Assembly (NCBI GenBank): GCA_963660485.1 | Contig: CAVKYH010000038.1 | Coordinates: 1 to 9,191 of the forward strand | Direction of reading: 5' to 3' | Length of the DNA stretch: 9,191 bases | Source: UBA6398 sp963660485 | Lineage (GTDB): Bacteria > Bacteroidota > Bacteroidia > Bacteroidales > Bacteroidaceae | Shown: positions 1-5,308 of the stretch, one piece after another | How the letters are laid out: each line of letters starts with the position of its first letter | Numbering within the stretch: the first letter of the stretch is position 1 | Notes under the pieces: generated by a model | Databases searched by the model: none | What the model was told of the DNA's origin: nothing | The model's input: the letters and a program-made list of their open reading frames with translations, nothing else | Program-made: the position numbers and the translations under genes

Positions 1-6
1 ACTTCA

Positions 7-118
7 TTCAAACAATGTCCGACTTCGTTTAAATAACGTCGGACTTCGTTTTTACTATCTCCCATATACTACCTACGAAGCTAAACAAATGCTAAAGCAC
101 TACGCGACATTGTTTGAA
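7..118. repeat. 13-bp perfect inverted repeat, arms 86 bp apart
   Basis: TTCAAACAATGTC at 7-19 is the exact reverse complement of GACATTGTTTGAA at 106-118. Both arms lie inside the left repeat array, so the pair may simply be two array units in opposite orientation. It could also bring the two ends of the array together as a cruciform or long-range stem. Confidence 0.7.
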
Positions 119-135
119 AAGAAACCGTTTTTCAA

Positions 136-154
136 GCAAAACAAGCCGTTTTGC
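136..154. repeat. 7-bp perfect hairpin upstream of the LolA-like gene
   Basis: GCAAAAC at 136-142 pairs exactly with GTTTTGC at 148-154 around a 5-base loop. No U-tract follows on either strand, so it is not a convincing terminator. It lies upstream of the proposed promoter at 198-205 and could be a protein-binding site or part of the repeat array. Confidence 0.45.
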
Positions 155-197
155 AGTCGCAAAATACGAATACACGTAAATTTTGGGCGAAAACCGC

Positions 198-205
198 TAT
201 TTTTG
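198..205 (+). promoter_or_regulatory. Candidate -7 element for the LolA-like gene
   Basis: TATTTTTG fits the Bacteroidetes -7 consensus TANNTTTG. Transcription would begin near 212, giving a leader of about 38 nt before the ATG at 250. No TTTG lies at the usual distance of 19-21 bp upstream (the nearest, at 182-185, is too close), so only half of the promoter is supported. Confidence 0.35.
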
Positions 206-249
206 CATGCGCCAGAAGGCGAAACAAAACAAAAAGCATACGCAGGAAC

Positions 250-894
250 ATGAATATCCTAAAGAAAGGAAGGCTCAAGGCATTTTTTATAATAGCAGCA
301 GCCTTTTCTCTACCCATACATGCCGCCGCCGACAACGCATCGAATTCGCAGAAAGCGCGGCAACTTTTCAACCATGCCTACAACTCGGTTTACGGAGCTG
401 AGGGGGCATCGCTAAGTTATGCCGTAAATATTGTAGGACTATACAAGGCAAGCGGCACGATAAGCATGAAAGGAAAGAAGAAACGGTTTTACGAAGCAAG
501 ATACAGTGCATGGTGCAACGGCAAGGACTATTATAAAGTGGACAACAAGAAGAAAACGGTGGAACTCTACGACGCTGCATCGCCCAAGAAAGACAAGTAT
601 TCGAGCAAGTTCACGTTTTCGCCCGACAATTTCAACTATAGCTACACGGAAAACAAGACCGATTACATCATAACGCTCGAAGCAAAGCCCAAAACGCAGG
701 GAAATATCAAACACGCCCAAATATATTTGAACAAACAGACGCTGGCGCCGAAAAGTCTAAGGATAAAAGTTCTGTTTTTCTGGACTACAATATATATAAC
801 GAACTTTCATAGCGGAGGGATAAACGACAATATCTTCAACTTCCCCAAAGAAAAATTCAAGAGCTACAAATTCTATGATAAAAGGTCCGAGTGA
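250..894 (+). CDS. LolA-like outer-membrane lipoprotein carrier (periplasmic chaperone)
   Basis: The product has 214 residues. The first 27 form a signal peptide: basic MNILKKGRLK, a hydrophobic AFFIIAAAFSLP core, and a cleavage site after HAAA. The rest has the pattern of Bacteroidetes LolA-like proteins: an early helix (KARQLFNHAYNSV, residues 36-48), alternating beta strands, a 'G.I.MKGKK..' strand near 69-78, 'AWCNGKDYYKVD' at 87-98, and a C-terminal 'IYLNKQTLAPKSLRI' strand at 158-172. LolA carries lipoproteins across the periplasm in an unclosed barrel; that role is taken from the family. The reading frame is open back to an ATG at 151, but the start at 250 is preferred because it begins a proper signal peptide, has AGGA just upstream, and lies downstream of the candidate promoter. 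No LolB or LolCDE gene is nearby. Only the family assignment is reasonably firm. Confidence 0.72.
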   Translation: MNILKKGRLKAFFIIAAAFSLPIHAAADNASNSQKARQLFNHAYNSVYGAEGASLSYAVNIVGLYKASGTISMKGKKKRFYEARYSAWCNGKDYYKVDNKKKTVELYDAASPKKDKYSSKFTFSPDNFNYSYTENKTDYIITLEAKPKTQGNIKHAQIYLNKQTLAPKSLRIKVLFFWTTIYITNFHSGGINDNIFNFPKEKFKSYKFYDKRSE

Positions 895-905
895 GGGCCT
901 TTTTT
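880..905 (+). terminator. Rho-independent terminator overlapping the LolA-like stop codon
   Basis: AAAAGGTCC at 880-888 pairs with GGGCCTTTT at 895-903, with one G-U pair, followed by more T to 905. The 6-base loop GAGTGA (889-894) contains the stop codon itself, so the 5' arm is coding. The gene therefore ends as a single transcription unit. Confidence 0.75.
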
Positions 906-1121
906 AATGCCCACACGTCAACTTACATCAAGAGACAAACATACACCAATCGCACAAAATACACACAAAACCGTGCACGTTTTACACGACGAGTAATTAT
1001 ATTAGGTTTGAATATTGTACGATTTTAATAATGAGCCATGCATGCAAAACAACATGCCTTATCGCGATTTCTATCCGCGAGAAGAGCGCAGCACAGAGAC
1101 GTAGAGGTATAAAAGACAAAC

Positions 1122-1145
1122 GGCACACGTTTTTCGACGTATGCC
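1122..1145 (-). terminator. Candidate terminator of the XRE regulator gene
   Basis: GGCACACGT at 1122-1130 pairs with ACGTATGCC at 1137-1145 around TTTTCG, with one internal mismatch. It begins 17 bases beyond the stop codon of the minus-strand regulator gene. On the minus strand the following bases are only moderately T-rich (GTTTGTCTTTTAT), so termination strength is uncertain. The rest of the 895-1161 gap shows only small palindromes, such as TCGCG/CGCGA at 1062-1066/1076-1080. Confidence 0.45.
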
Positions 1146-1161
1146 ATTTTGTCAGCAATGT

Positions 1162-1686
1162 TTAGCGTGAAACATTACGTTTCTCAGACGGTACAAAACT
1201 TTCAAAGGTTTGGTCGTCATAAAAAACGCGGATTTCCAATATTTTCGGGCGCACAATTTTTTGCTCCGTTACAACTTTAGTAATAGTCTTGGCTCCGTTT
1301 TTTTGAGACTCGGAATTGTTTTGAGGAGAATTGGCCAAACCAGAAAACAAACTCATTGTACCACCATCAGAAAGCACACCTTTTTCACCAACTCCGAAAT
1401 CGAGTGGAGCAGAAGAGTCATCGCCGGAACTTCCTCCGGAATTTTGAGAAGGAGAAGTAGAGATATTTTTTTCCGAACCTTCCAACATATTGCCTTCACC
1501 AAACATCAACCAATTTGTATTGATTGACGGAAAAGCTCGGTGGATTGCCTGCACATGATTGTTGGTTGCTTTTGAACGGCCATTGAATATGTTTGAAAGC
1601 GAAGCCGGGGATAGTCCCAACTTTTGTGCAAATTCTTGTTGCGACAATCCCAATGATTCCATCACTTGCTTAATGCGATCTTCCAT
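1162..1686 (-). CDS. XRE-family helix-turn-helix regulator with long linker and conserved-looking C-terminal strand
   Basis: The product has 174 residues. Residues 4-62 form an HTH_3/XRE domain: IKQVMESLGLSQQEFAQKLG, then the recognition helix SPASLSNIFNGRSKA, ending in NTNWLMFGEGNML, a phrase usual in Bacteroidetes regulators of this type. Residues 70-132 are Ser/Asn/Gly-rich and probably disordered. Residues 133-166 (KTITKVVTEQKIVRPKILEIRVFYDDQTFESFVP) look structured again and rich in beta strand, perhaps an effector or dimerisation segment. There is no S24 peptidase domain, so RecA-driven cleavage as in LexA or CI is not expected. It is transcribed alone and convergent with the LolA-like gene. 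Its promoter at 1717-1748 contains an inverted repeat and a TTTACAAA box, which suggests autoregulation. Targets are unknown, and no phage or plasmid genes accompany it. Confidence 0.85.
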   Translation of the reverse strand: MEDRIKQVMESLGLSQQEFAQKLGLSPASLSNIFNGRSKATNNHVQAIHRAFPSINTNWLMFGEGNMLEGSEKNISTSPSQNSGGSSGDDSSAPLDFGVGEKGVLSDGGTMSLFSGLANSPQNNSESQKNGAKTITKVVTEQKIVRPKILEIRVFYDDQTFESFVPSEKRNVSR

Positions 1687-1716
1687 CGTTTGGAGTAGTT
1701 TTATTGTGGTTTAGTG

Positions 1717-1748
1717 CAAATTTACGGCTTTTCCGTGTAATTTACAAA
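1717..1748 (-). promoter_or_regulatory. Bacteroidetes-type promoter of the XRE regulator
   Basis: Read on the minus strand, TTTG (1748-1745), a 20-bp spacer and TAAATTTG (1724-1717) match the -33/-7 consensus TTTG / TANNTTTG with normal spacing. The start of transcription would be near 1710, leaving a leader of about 24 nt before the ATG at 1686. The spacer contains ACGG-CTTTT-CCGT (1724-1736), an inverted repeat suited to a dimeric regulator. The -33 element lies within a TTTACAAA box at 1741-1748. Confidence 0.7.
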
Positions 1749-2250
1749 CATAAACACGAAAATATTGAACTTCACACAAATGAAAACCATACACAACCAT
1801 AAAAGTTTTTGTTTTTACAAACTAAAACACAAACATAAACCTTGAGATATTTACAAAACGATTTATATTTTACAATTTTGTACTTTATAGAGGATTTTAG
1901 ACCTAAACCTTTGAATTGTCAGACCATTACAAATTACTGGGTGCTTAATACCTTACATTTAGTTCGATTTACAAACGAACGACTTGGGGTTGTATTTTAG
2001 GGGATATTTGAGGCTGTTTGTTCGGAAACGCTTTGCTAAAATCTTATAAACGTCTGATTTTTAACCTATATAGAAAATCTTTTTGCTTGCGAATATTTTT
2101 GGATTTATGATATTGTATTTTATCTTTCTAAAAATATTTATTGTTCGAAACGTAAACTTTATAATTCTAAATTGCACTATTGTTATCGTTTTGGTTTTAG
2201 TTTTGTGTTTGTAAATCTACAACATTGTTTATTTCTTGTGCTTTTGTAAA
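1741..2250. promoter_or_regulatory. Cluster of six TTTACAAA boxes, possible operator array
   Basis: Exact TTTACAAA occurs at 1741-1748, 1814-1821, 1850-1857 and 1968-1975, and as its reverse complement TTTGTAAA at 2208-2215 and 2243-2250. A near match, ATTACAAA, is at 1926-1933. The copy at 1968 sits inside the inverted repeat GTTCG-N9-CGAAC, and the copy at 1741 covers the -33 of the regulator promoter. Allowing for AT-richness, a rough estimate for one 8-mer on both strands over 500 bp is well below one copy. Binding by the neighbouring XRE protein is an inference from position only. Confidence 0.4.
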
Positions 2251-2692
2251 TTATAAATTCTGTGAATGGTAAATTTTATGTTTGGGGAAATGGCAAATTT
2301 GAGAAATTTTGCTCCACGCCAAACCAACTACAAAAACGCAAAAACGCACGAAAATCTACAGGGGTCAGAAATGAGCTAAAAGCCCTAAAACAGAGTAAGA
2401 AAAGCCCCAAATTTATGTTTGAAAATTCGCGCAATCTGGAGAAAAACGAGGCCAAAAAGCCTTATAATTGCCTCTGAAGTGATGAAAAAACGGCTTTTCA
2501 GCAGCACAAGCAGGCACGATATCCGATATGAGAAGCTATAGAAACATACAGATGAGGGTAAAATCCTGACAAGAAACAGACAGCTTTCTTCACCGGGATA
2601 TTTCCGGCATAGAGTTCCTCGGGCGAAAAGAAGGAAAACGTGTCAAGATTTTCGGCAATCTGTGATGAAATTTCGGAGACGGTTTTTCGGAA

Positions 2693-2734
2693 AAATTCCA
2701 AGGCATCTTGTTCAAATTAGATGCCTTGGAATTT
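2693..2734. repeat. 16-bp perfect inverted repeat
   Basis: AAATTCCAAGGCATCT at 2693-2708 is the exact reverse complement of AGATGCCTTGGAATTT at 2719-2734, with a 10-base spacer. As RNA it would form a long stable hairpin, but no T-run follows. The right arm belongs to a 26-base segment (2714-2739) that recurs at the right edge of the window, so the palindrome is built on a dispersed repeat unit. Confidence 0.85.
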
Positions 2735-2823
2735 AAATTATGTCAGACATCGGAAAAACAATAACCGATATTATTTAAACGAAAACAGACATCGGGAAAC
2801 CGAAGTCTGACTTCCGCAAGAGG
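2698..2823. repeat. Degenerate 21-bp-periodic repeat array (middle copy)
   Basis: CAGACATCGG occurs at 2744-2753 and 2786-2795, 42 bp (two periods) apart; AAATT ends at 2718 and at 2739, 21 bp apart; TCGGAAAAA starts at 2687 and 2750, 63 bp apart. Positions 2765-2783 match the reverse complement of 24-42 at 17 of 19 bases, and 2714-2739 matches 9166-9191 at 24 of 26. Positions 2786-2809 form a hairpin: CAGAC-A-TCGG, a GAAA tetraloop, then CCGA-A-GTCTG. The array lies just beyond the holA terminator. Phase slips by about 3 bases in places. Confidence 0.7.
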
Positions 2824-2836
2824 ATATCCTACATCA

Positions 2837-2877
2837 AAAAACGGGTATGCTTTGCAATGCAAAACATACCCGTTTTT
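2837..2877 (-). terminator. Strong, probably bidirectional terminator after holA
   Basis: AAAAACGGGTATG at 2837-2849 pairs exactly with CATACCCGTTTTT at 2865-2877. The 15-base loop contains a second short stem (TTTGC 2851-2855, GCAAA 2859-2863). The hairpin begins 16 bases past the holA stop codon. T-runs follow the stem on both strands, so it could also block transcription from the left. Confidence 0.88.
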
Positions 2878-2893
2878 GTTTCTTCGACAATTG

Positions 2894-3922
2894 TCAGTGG
2901 AGTATAAAATATACGAGATCCATTCCCAGTTCTGCCTCGCCAACAGCTGCAAAACCTATCCCCTTTTGACGCTCATCTGTCTCTCTTATTTTCTCTATAA
3001 TTTCCATAACTTTTCGTGCCGAAAAATTCCGCATTGCAGGAATTATGTTTTTTTCTACCTGCCATTTTGTCATACCCACCCACGCAGCAAGTCCCTGCGG
3101 AGATTTGTCGGGAGAATAATATGCTATCATGAGTTTTGCAAAAAAGCGGAACAGCATTGGCAAAGTTCGCTGCAAAGGATTCGCTTTTATGTTAGCCCCA
3201 AAATATTGTACGATTTGAGTGGCCTTAAAAACGTCCCGATTTACAATCGCGTCCTGCAGTTCGAAATAATTAAAATCCTTGCTTATTCCCACATTGGTCT
3301 CAACAAGCTCGGGAGTAACATTGGTCTGCCCCTGCGGTATGGAAATTATCAATTTGTCGAGCTCGCCGTTAAGACGATTGAGATCGGAGCCGATATTTCC
3401 CGCAAGCATTTCCGTGGCTTTGGGTGTGATTGTAAAACCATGCTGTTTCAGATACACGCTGATGAAGCCCGGCAATTTTTCATCGTATAATTTTTTCGAC
3501 TCAAACAACACGCCATGTTTTTGGGCAAGCGTGGCAAGCCGCTTACGGCGGTCGAACATTCCGTTCTTGTAACATATCACGAGAATTGTGGAATCGAGCG
3601 GTTTCTGCAAGTAGAAGGCAAGATCTTCAAGCCTCGGCATAAGTTGTGCCTCGCGTATGATGATGAGCAGGTGCTCTGTGCCGAGCGGGTAGCTCTTTGC
3701 TGTGTTGACGATTTCGCCCACATCGGCGTCCGAGCCGTAGTATGTAAAAAAATTGAAAGCCTTATCTTCTTCCGACATCACGTTTTTGGAAAGCGCCTCG
3801 GCTATCTTGTCGATAAAATAGCTCTCGTCGCCTTCAAGAAAATAAACCTTCTGAAATTTCCTTTCGTTTATGTCGTGCATTATTCCCTCAAACGAGGGCC
3901 CTGTTTGTCTTGTTATTGCCAC
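2894..3922 (-). CDS. holA: DNA polymerase III delta subunit (clamp-loader wrench)
   Basis: The product has 342 residues, normal for bacterial delta. Delta opens the beta sliding clamp as part of the clamp-loader complex with DnaX and delta'. Domain I covers about residues 15-140: KFQKVYFLEGDESYFIDKIAEAL near 22-44, the strand HLLIIIREAQ at 84-93, and DSTILVICYKN at 110-120; it has an AAA+-like fold without a working P-loop, as is normal for delta. Domain II (about 141-215) includes the hallmark GSDLNRLNGELDKLI at 178-192. Domain III (216-340) is the helical collar. The start is GTG at 3920-3922; the next ATG, at residue 15, would cut into the conserved N-terminal helix. It lies 48 bp downstream of amn on the same strand and is followed by a strong terminator, so amn-holA is probably one operon. 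Confidence 0.93.
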   Translation of the reverse strand: MAITRQTGPSFEGIMHDINERKFQKVYFLEGDESYFIDKIAEALSKNVMSEEDKAFNFFTYYGSDADVGEIVNTAKSYPLGTEHLLIIIREAQLMPRLEDLAFYLQKPLDSTILVICYKNGMFDRRKRLATLAQKHGVLFESKKLYDEKLPGFISVYLKQHGFTITPKATEMLAGNIGSDLNRLNGELDKLIISIPQGQTNVTPELVETNVGISKDFNYFELQDAIVNRDVFKATQIVQYFGANIKANPLQRTLPMLFRFFAKLMIAYYSPDKSPQGLAAWVGMTKWQVEKNIIPAMRNFSARKVMEIIEKIRETDERQKGIGFAAVGEAELGMDLVYFILH

Positions 3923-3970
3923 AATATATAATGTGTTGTTTTTATTCCGGCACTCCTACCGTTTATTATA

Positions 3971-4747
3971 CTAATATTCGAATTTCAAATGCTGCACGGT
4001 GTGTTCCTCGTTCATTATCTTCTTGAGCGAAGTTATTCCGAACGCTACATGTTCCGGTGCAAAATTCTGCGTAACGTGTGTGTCGCTTTCCAAAGTCTTC
4101 ACTCCCTCGGGCGTCATGGGATTGTCGCTCACGAGCAGCAATGCTCCCATGGGAATATGGTTGTAGAAACCGCAGCTAAACAATGTAGCCGTTTCCATGT
4201 CCACAGCCATGGCGCGCGTAGTGAGCAAATAATCTTTGAAATGTTGGTCATGCTCCCAAACGCGTCGGTTGGTGGTATAAACTGTACCTGCCCAATAATC
4301 CTGGTGTGCGTCTCCAAGCGTAGTAGATACTGCTTGCTGCAACAGAAATGCAGGCAACGCGGGAATTTCGGGAGGGAAATAGTCGTTGCTTGTGCCTTCG
4401 CCGCGTATTCCCGCAAGAGGTAGAATATAACTGCCCACTTTTGCTTTGGAGGATATGCTTCCACATTTTCCGAGAAACAAGCATGCCGTGGGATTCACGG
4501 CACTTAGTAAATCCATTACCAGAGCTGCGTTAGGACTTCCCATGCCGAAATTTATAATTGTTATACCATCGGCTTTTGCAGTACGCATGCAGGCTTGGTA
4601 ATCTACCGGCTCCACTCCGCATTGTTCGCAGAACAAATCTATGTAATTGTTGAAATTTGTAAGCAGTATGTATTTCGTGAAATAGTCAAGCGGCTTATGG
4701 GTATATCTCACAAGCCAATTGCCCACTATATCCTCGCGAGTTTTCAT
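3971..4747 (-). CDS. amn: AMP nucleosidase, short Bacteroidetes form
   Basis: The product has 258 residues and hydrolyses AMP to adenine and ribose 5-phosphate in the cytoplasm (EC 3.2.2.4), an adenylate-salvage step. It matches the nucleoside-phosphorylase-like catalytic domain; the E. coli enzyme, about 480 residues, has an extra N-terminal regulatory domain that is absent here. Visible motifs are the glycine-rich INFGMGSPNAALVMDLL (65-81), ACLFLGKCGSI (88-98), the substrate loop GEGTSNDYFPPEIPALP (116-132), AVDMETATLF (181-190), where Met-Glu contacts the ribose in this fold, and LLLVSDNPMTPEG (203-215), whose Asp208 is the expected catalytic acid. All key residues appear present, so it should be active. 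The ATG at 4747 gives the usual family start. It is divergent from the HsdR-N-type gene, with 58 bp between the two starts. Confidence 0.93.
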   Translation of the reverse strand: MKTREDIVGNWLVRYTHKPLDYFTKYILLTNFNNYIDLFCEQCGVEPVDYQACMRTAKADGITIINFGMGSPNAALVMDLLSAVNPTACLFLGKCGSISSKAKVGSYILPLAGIRGEGTSNDYFPPEIPALPAFLLQQAVSTTLGDAHQDYWAGTVYTTNRRVWEHDQHFKDYLLTTRAMAVDMETATLFSCGFYNHIPMGALLLVSDNPMTPEGVKTLESDTHVTQNFAPEHVAFGITSLKKIMNEEHTVQHLKFEY

Positions 4748-4756
4748 TATTATTCT

Positions 4757-4764
4757 TAATTTTG
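4757..4764 (+). promoter_or_regulatory. Candidate -7 element for the HsdR-N-type gene
   Basis: TAATTTTG fits TANNTTTG; transcription would begin near 4771, 35 nt before the ATG at 4806. No TTTG stands at the right distance upstream, where amn coding sequence begins. It faces the amn -7 element at 4794-4801. Confidence 0.4.
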
Positions 4765-4793
4765 CACAGGCGTACGATGCGCCAAGATTATTG

Positions 4794-4801
4794 CAAAAGT
4801 A
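4794..4801 (-). promoter_or_regulatory. Candidate -7 element for amn-holA
   Basis: On the minus strand TACTTTTG, followed by CA, fits TANNTTTG and the common TANNTTTGC extension. Transcription would begin near 4788, a leader of about 40 nt before amn. The -33 region would fall inside the HsdR-N-type coding start and has no clear TTTG. Next to it, GCAAATGTTTGC at 4802-4813 is a near-palindrome containing the ATG of the opposite gene. Confidence 0.45.
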
Positions 4802-4805
4802 GCAA

Positions 4806-5261
4806 ATGTTTGCGTTAAACTTACCCCTTGCTAATATAAAAATCAGCGAACGCGAAGGGAAGCGCGTAGTTTTCGACTTCCTTCGCCACCGTTTTGTATC
4901 GCTTACCCCCGAAGAATGGGTGCGTCAGCAATTCACGCACTACCTTGTAGAACATAAGGGATACCCTGCCGCATTGATGGGGAACGAGATAGAACTGACG
5001 GCAAACGGCAAAAAACGTCGGTGCGACAGTGTGGTGTTCAATAGCAAGGGTATGCCTCTGGTGATAATAGAGTATAAAGCTCCTACGATTGCTATCACAC
5101 AGAAAGTATTTGAGCAAATCAGTTCGTATAACGTTATTCTTCACACGAAATATATAATTGCATCGAACGGCATCAATCATTATTGCTGCCGCGTGGACTA
5201 TGATGCAAAATCCTACTACTTTCTGCGAGATATCCCCGATTATTCTGCCCTCGAGCAATAA
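4806..5261 (+). CDS. Stand-alone HsdR-N-terminal-type PD-(D/E)xK protein
   Basis: The product has 151 residues and consists only of a domain resembling the N-terminal nuclease domain of type I restriction R subunits (HSDR_N_2 type). The nuclease motif is visible: Asp74 in RRCDSVV, then Glu89-x-Lys91 in LVIIEYKAP, and a QxxxY motif (Gln104-Tyr108, QISSY) like that in R subunits. An acidic pair, Glu61/Glu63, precedes it. There is no DEAD-box motor, and no HsdM or HsdS gene lies nearby, so this is not a restriction system. My recollection is that many Bacteroidetes carry such an orphan close to holA and amn, which would suggest a housekeeping role in DNA metabolism; this is inference. No signal peptide is seen, so it is cytoplasmic. 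The next gene follows after 47 bp on the same strand and may be co-transcribed. Confidence 0.82.
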   Translation: MFALNLPLANIKISEREGKRVVFDFLRHRFVSLTPEEWVRQQFTHYLVEHKGYPAALMGNEIELTANGKKRRCDSVVFNSKGMPLVIIEYKAPTIAITQKVFEQISSYNVILHTKYIIASNGINHYCCRVDYDAKSYYFLRDIPDYSALEQ

Positions 5262-5308
5262 CTTTAAAACACAATCGTAAAGCAGTCAATAAACGTAAAG
5301 CGCATATT

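Larger units (their letters stand above)
1..166. repeat. Degenerate 21-bp-periodic intergenic repeat array (left copy)
   Basis: Two adjacent 14-mers, GTCCGACTTCGTTT at 17-30 and GTCGGACTTCGTTT at 38-51, differ at one base and start 21 bp apart. The bases at 1-16 match 22-37 at 12 of 16 places, with only transitions, so the array continues in phase to the left edge and may extend beyond it. Weaker units follow: CGACATTGTTTGAA at 105-118 matches 20-33 at 11 of 14, and CCGTTTT recurs at 125 and 146, again 21 bp apart. The reverse complement of 24-42 reappears with 17 of 19 matches at 2765-2783, so this is a dispersed family and not only a local tandem repeat. The period and the 17-51 core are certain; the extent to 166 is judged by eye. 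Confidence 0.7.
1687..2893. other. 1.2-kb gene-free region between the XRE regulator and holA
   Basis: No convincing protein gene is seen here on either strand. Positions 1687-2480 are strongly AT-rich and hold the regulator promoter, six TTTACAAA boxes, the direct repeat ACAAACATAAAC at 1744-1755 and 1829-1840, and the inverted repeat GTTCG/CGAAC at 1962-1966/1976-1980. Positions 2480-2690 are visibly less AT-rich and contain an open frame on the minus strand (2498-2701, TTG start) of doubtful status. Positions 2693-2823 are repeat array and 2837-2877 is the holA terminator. No tRNA or recognised ncRNA family was identified, though an unannotated small RNA in 1860-2260 cannot be excluded. 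Confidence 0.6.

Noticed and set aside
1..166. Repeat array as a CRISPR array
   Set aside because: No conserved repeat of 24-37 bp separated by unique spacers of even length; the 21-bp units are contiguous and degenerate, and no cas genes are present.
151..249. Extension of the LolA-like gene to the upstream ATG at 151
   Set aside because: The added 33 residues are Arg/Lys-rich and would bury the signal peptide; the start at 250 gives a normal signal sequence and follows the candidate promoter.
1162..1686. Prophage repressor marking an integrated element
   Set aside because: No integrase, Cro-like partner, structural gene or attachment repeat is visible nearby, and the flanking genes are ordinary chromosomal ones.
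2448..2474. GAGGC/GCCTC hairpin as a terminator
   Set aside because: Only five base pairs with a 17-base loop and no T-run after it; no gene nearby needs it.
2262..2477. 71-codon open frame starting with GTG
   Set aside because: Lys/Asn-rich composition that AT-rich non-coding DNA gives by chance, no ribosome site, no recognisable domain.
2852..3490. 212-codon plus-strand open frame
   Set aside because: It lies opposite holA for most of its length, begins inside the terminator hairpin, and its Cys/His/Phe-rich translation resembles no protein family.
4806..5261. Type I restriction-modification system
   Set aside because: Only the R-subunit N-terminal type domain is present; no motor, methyltransferase or specificity gene lies in the window.
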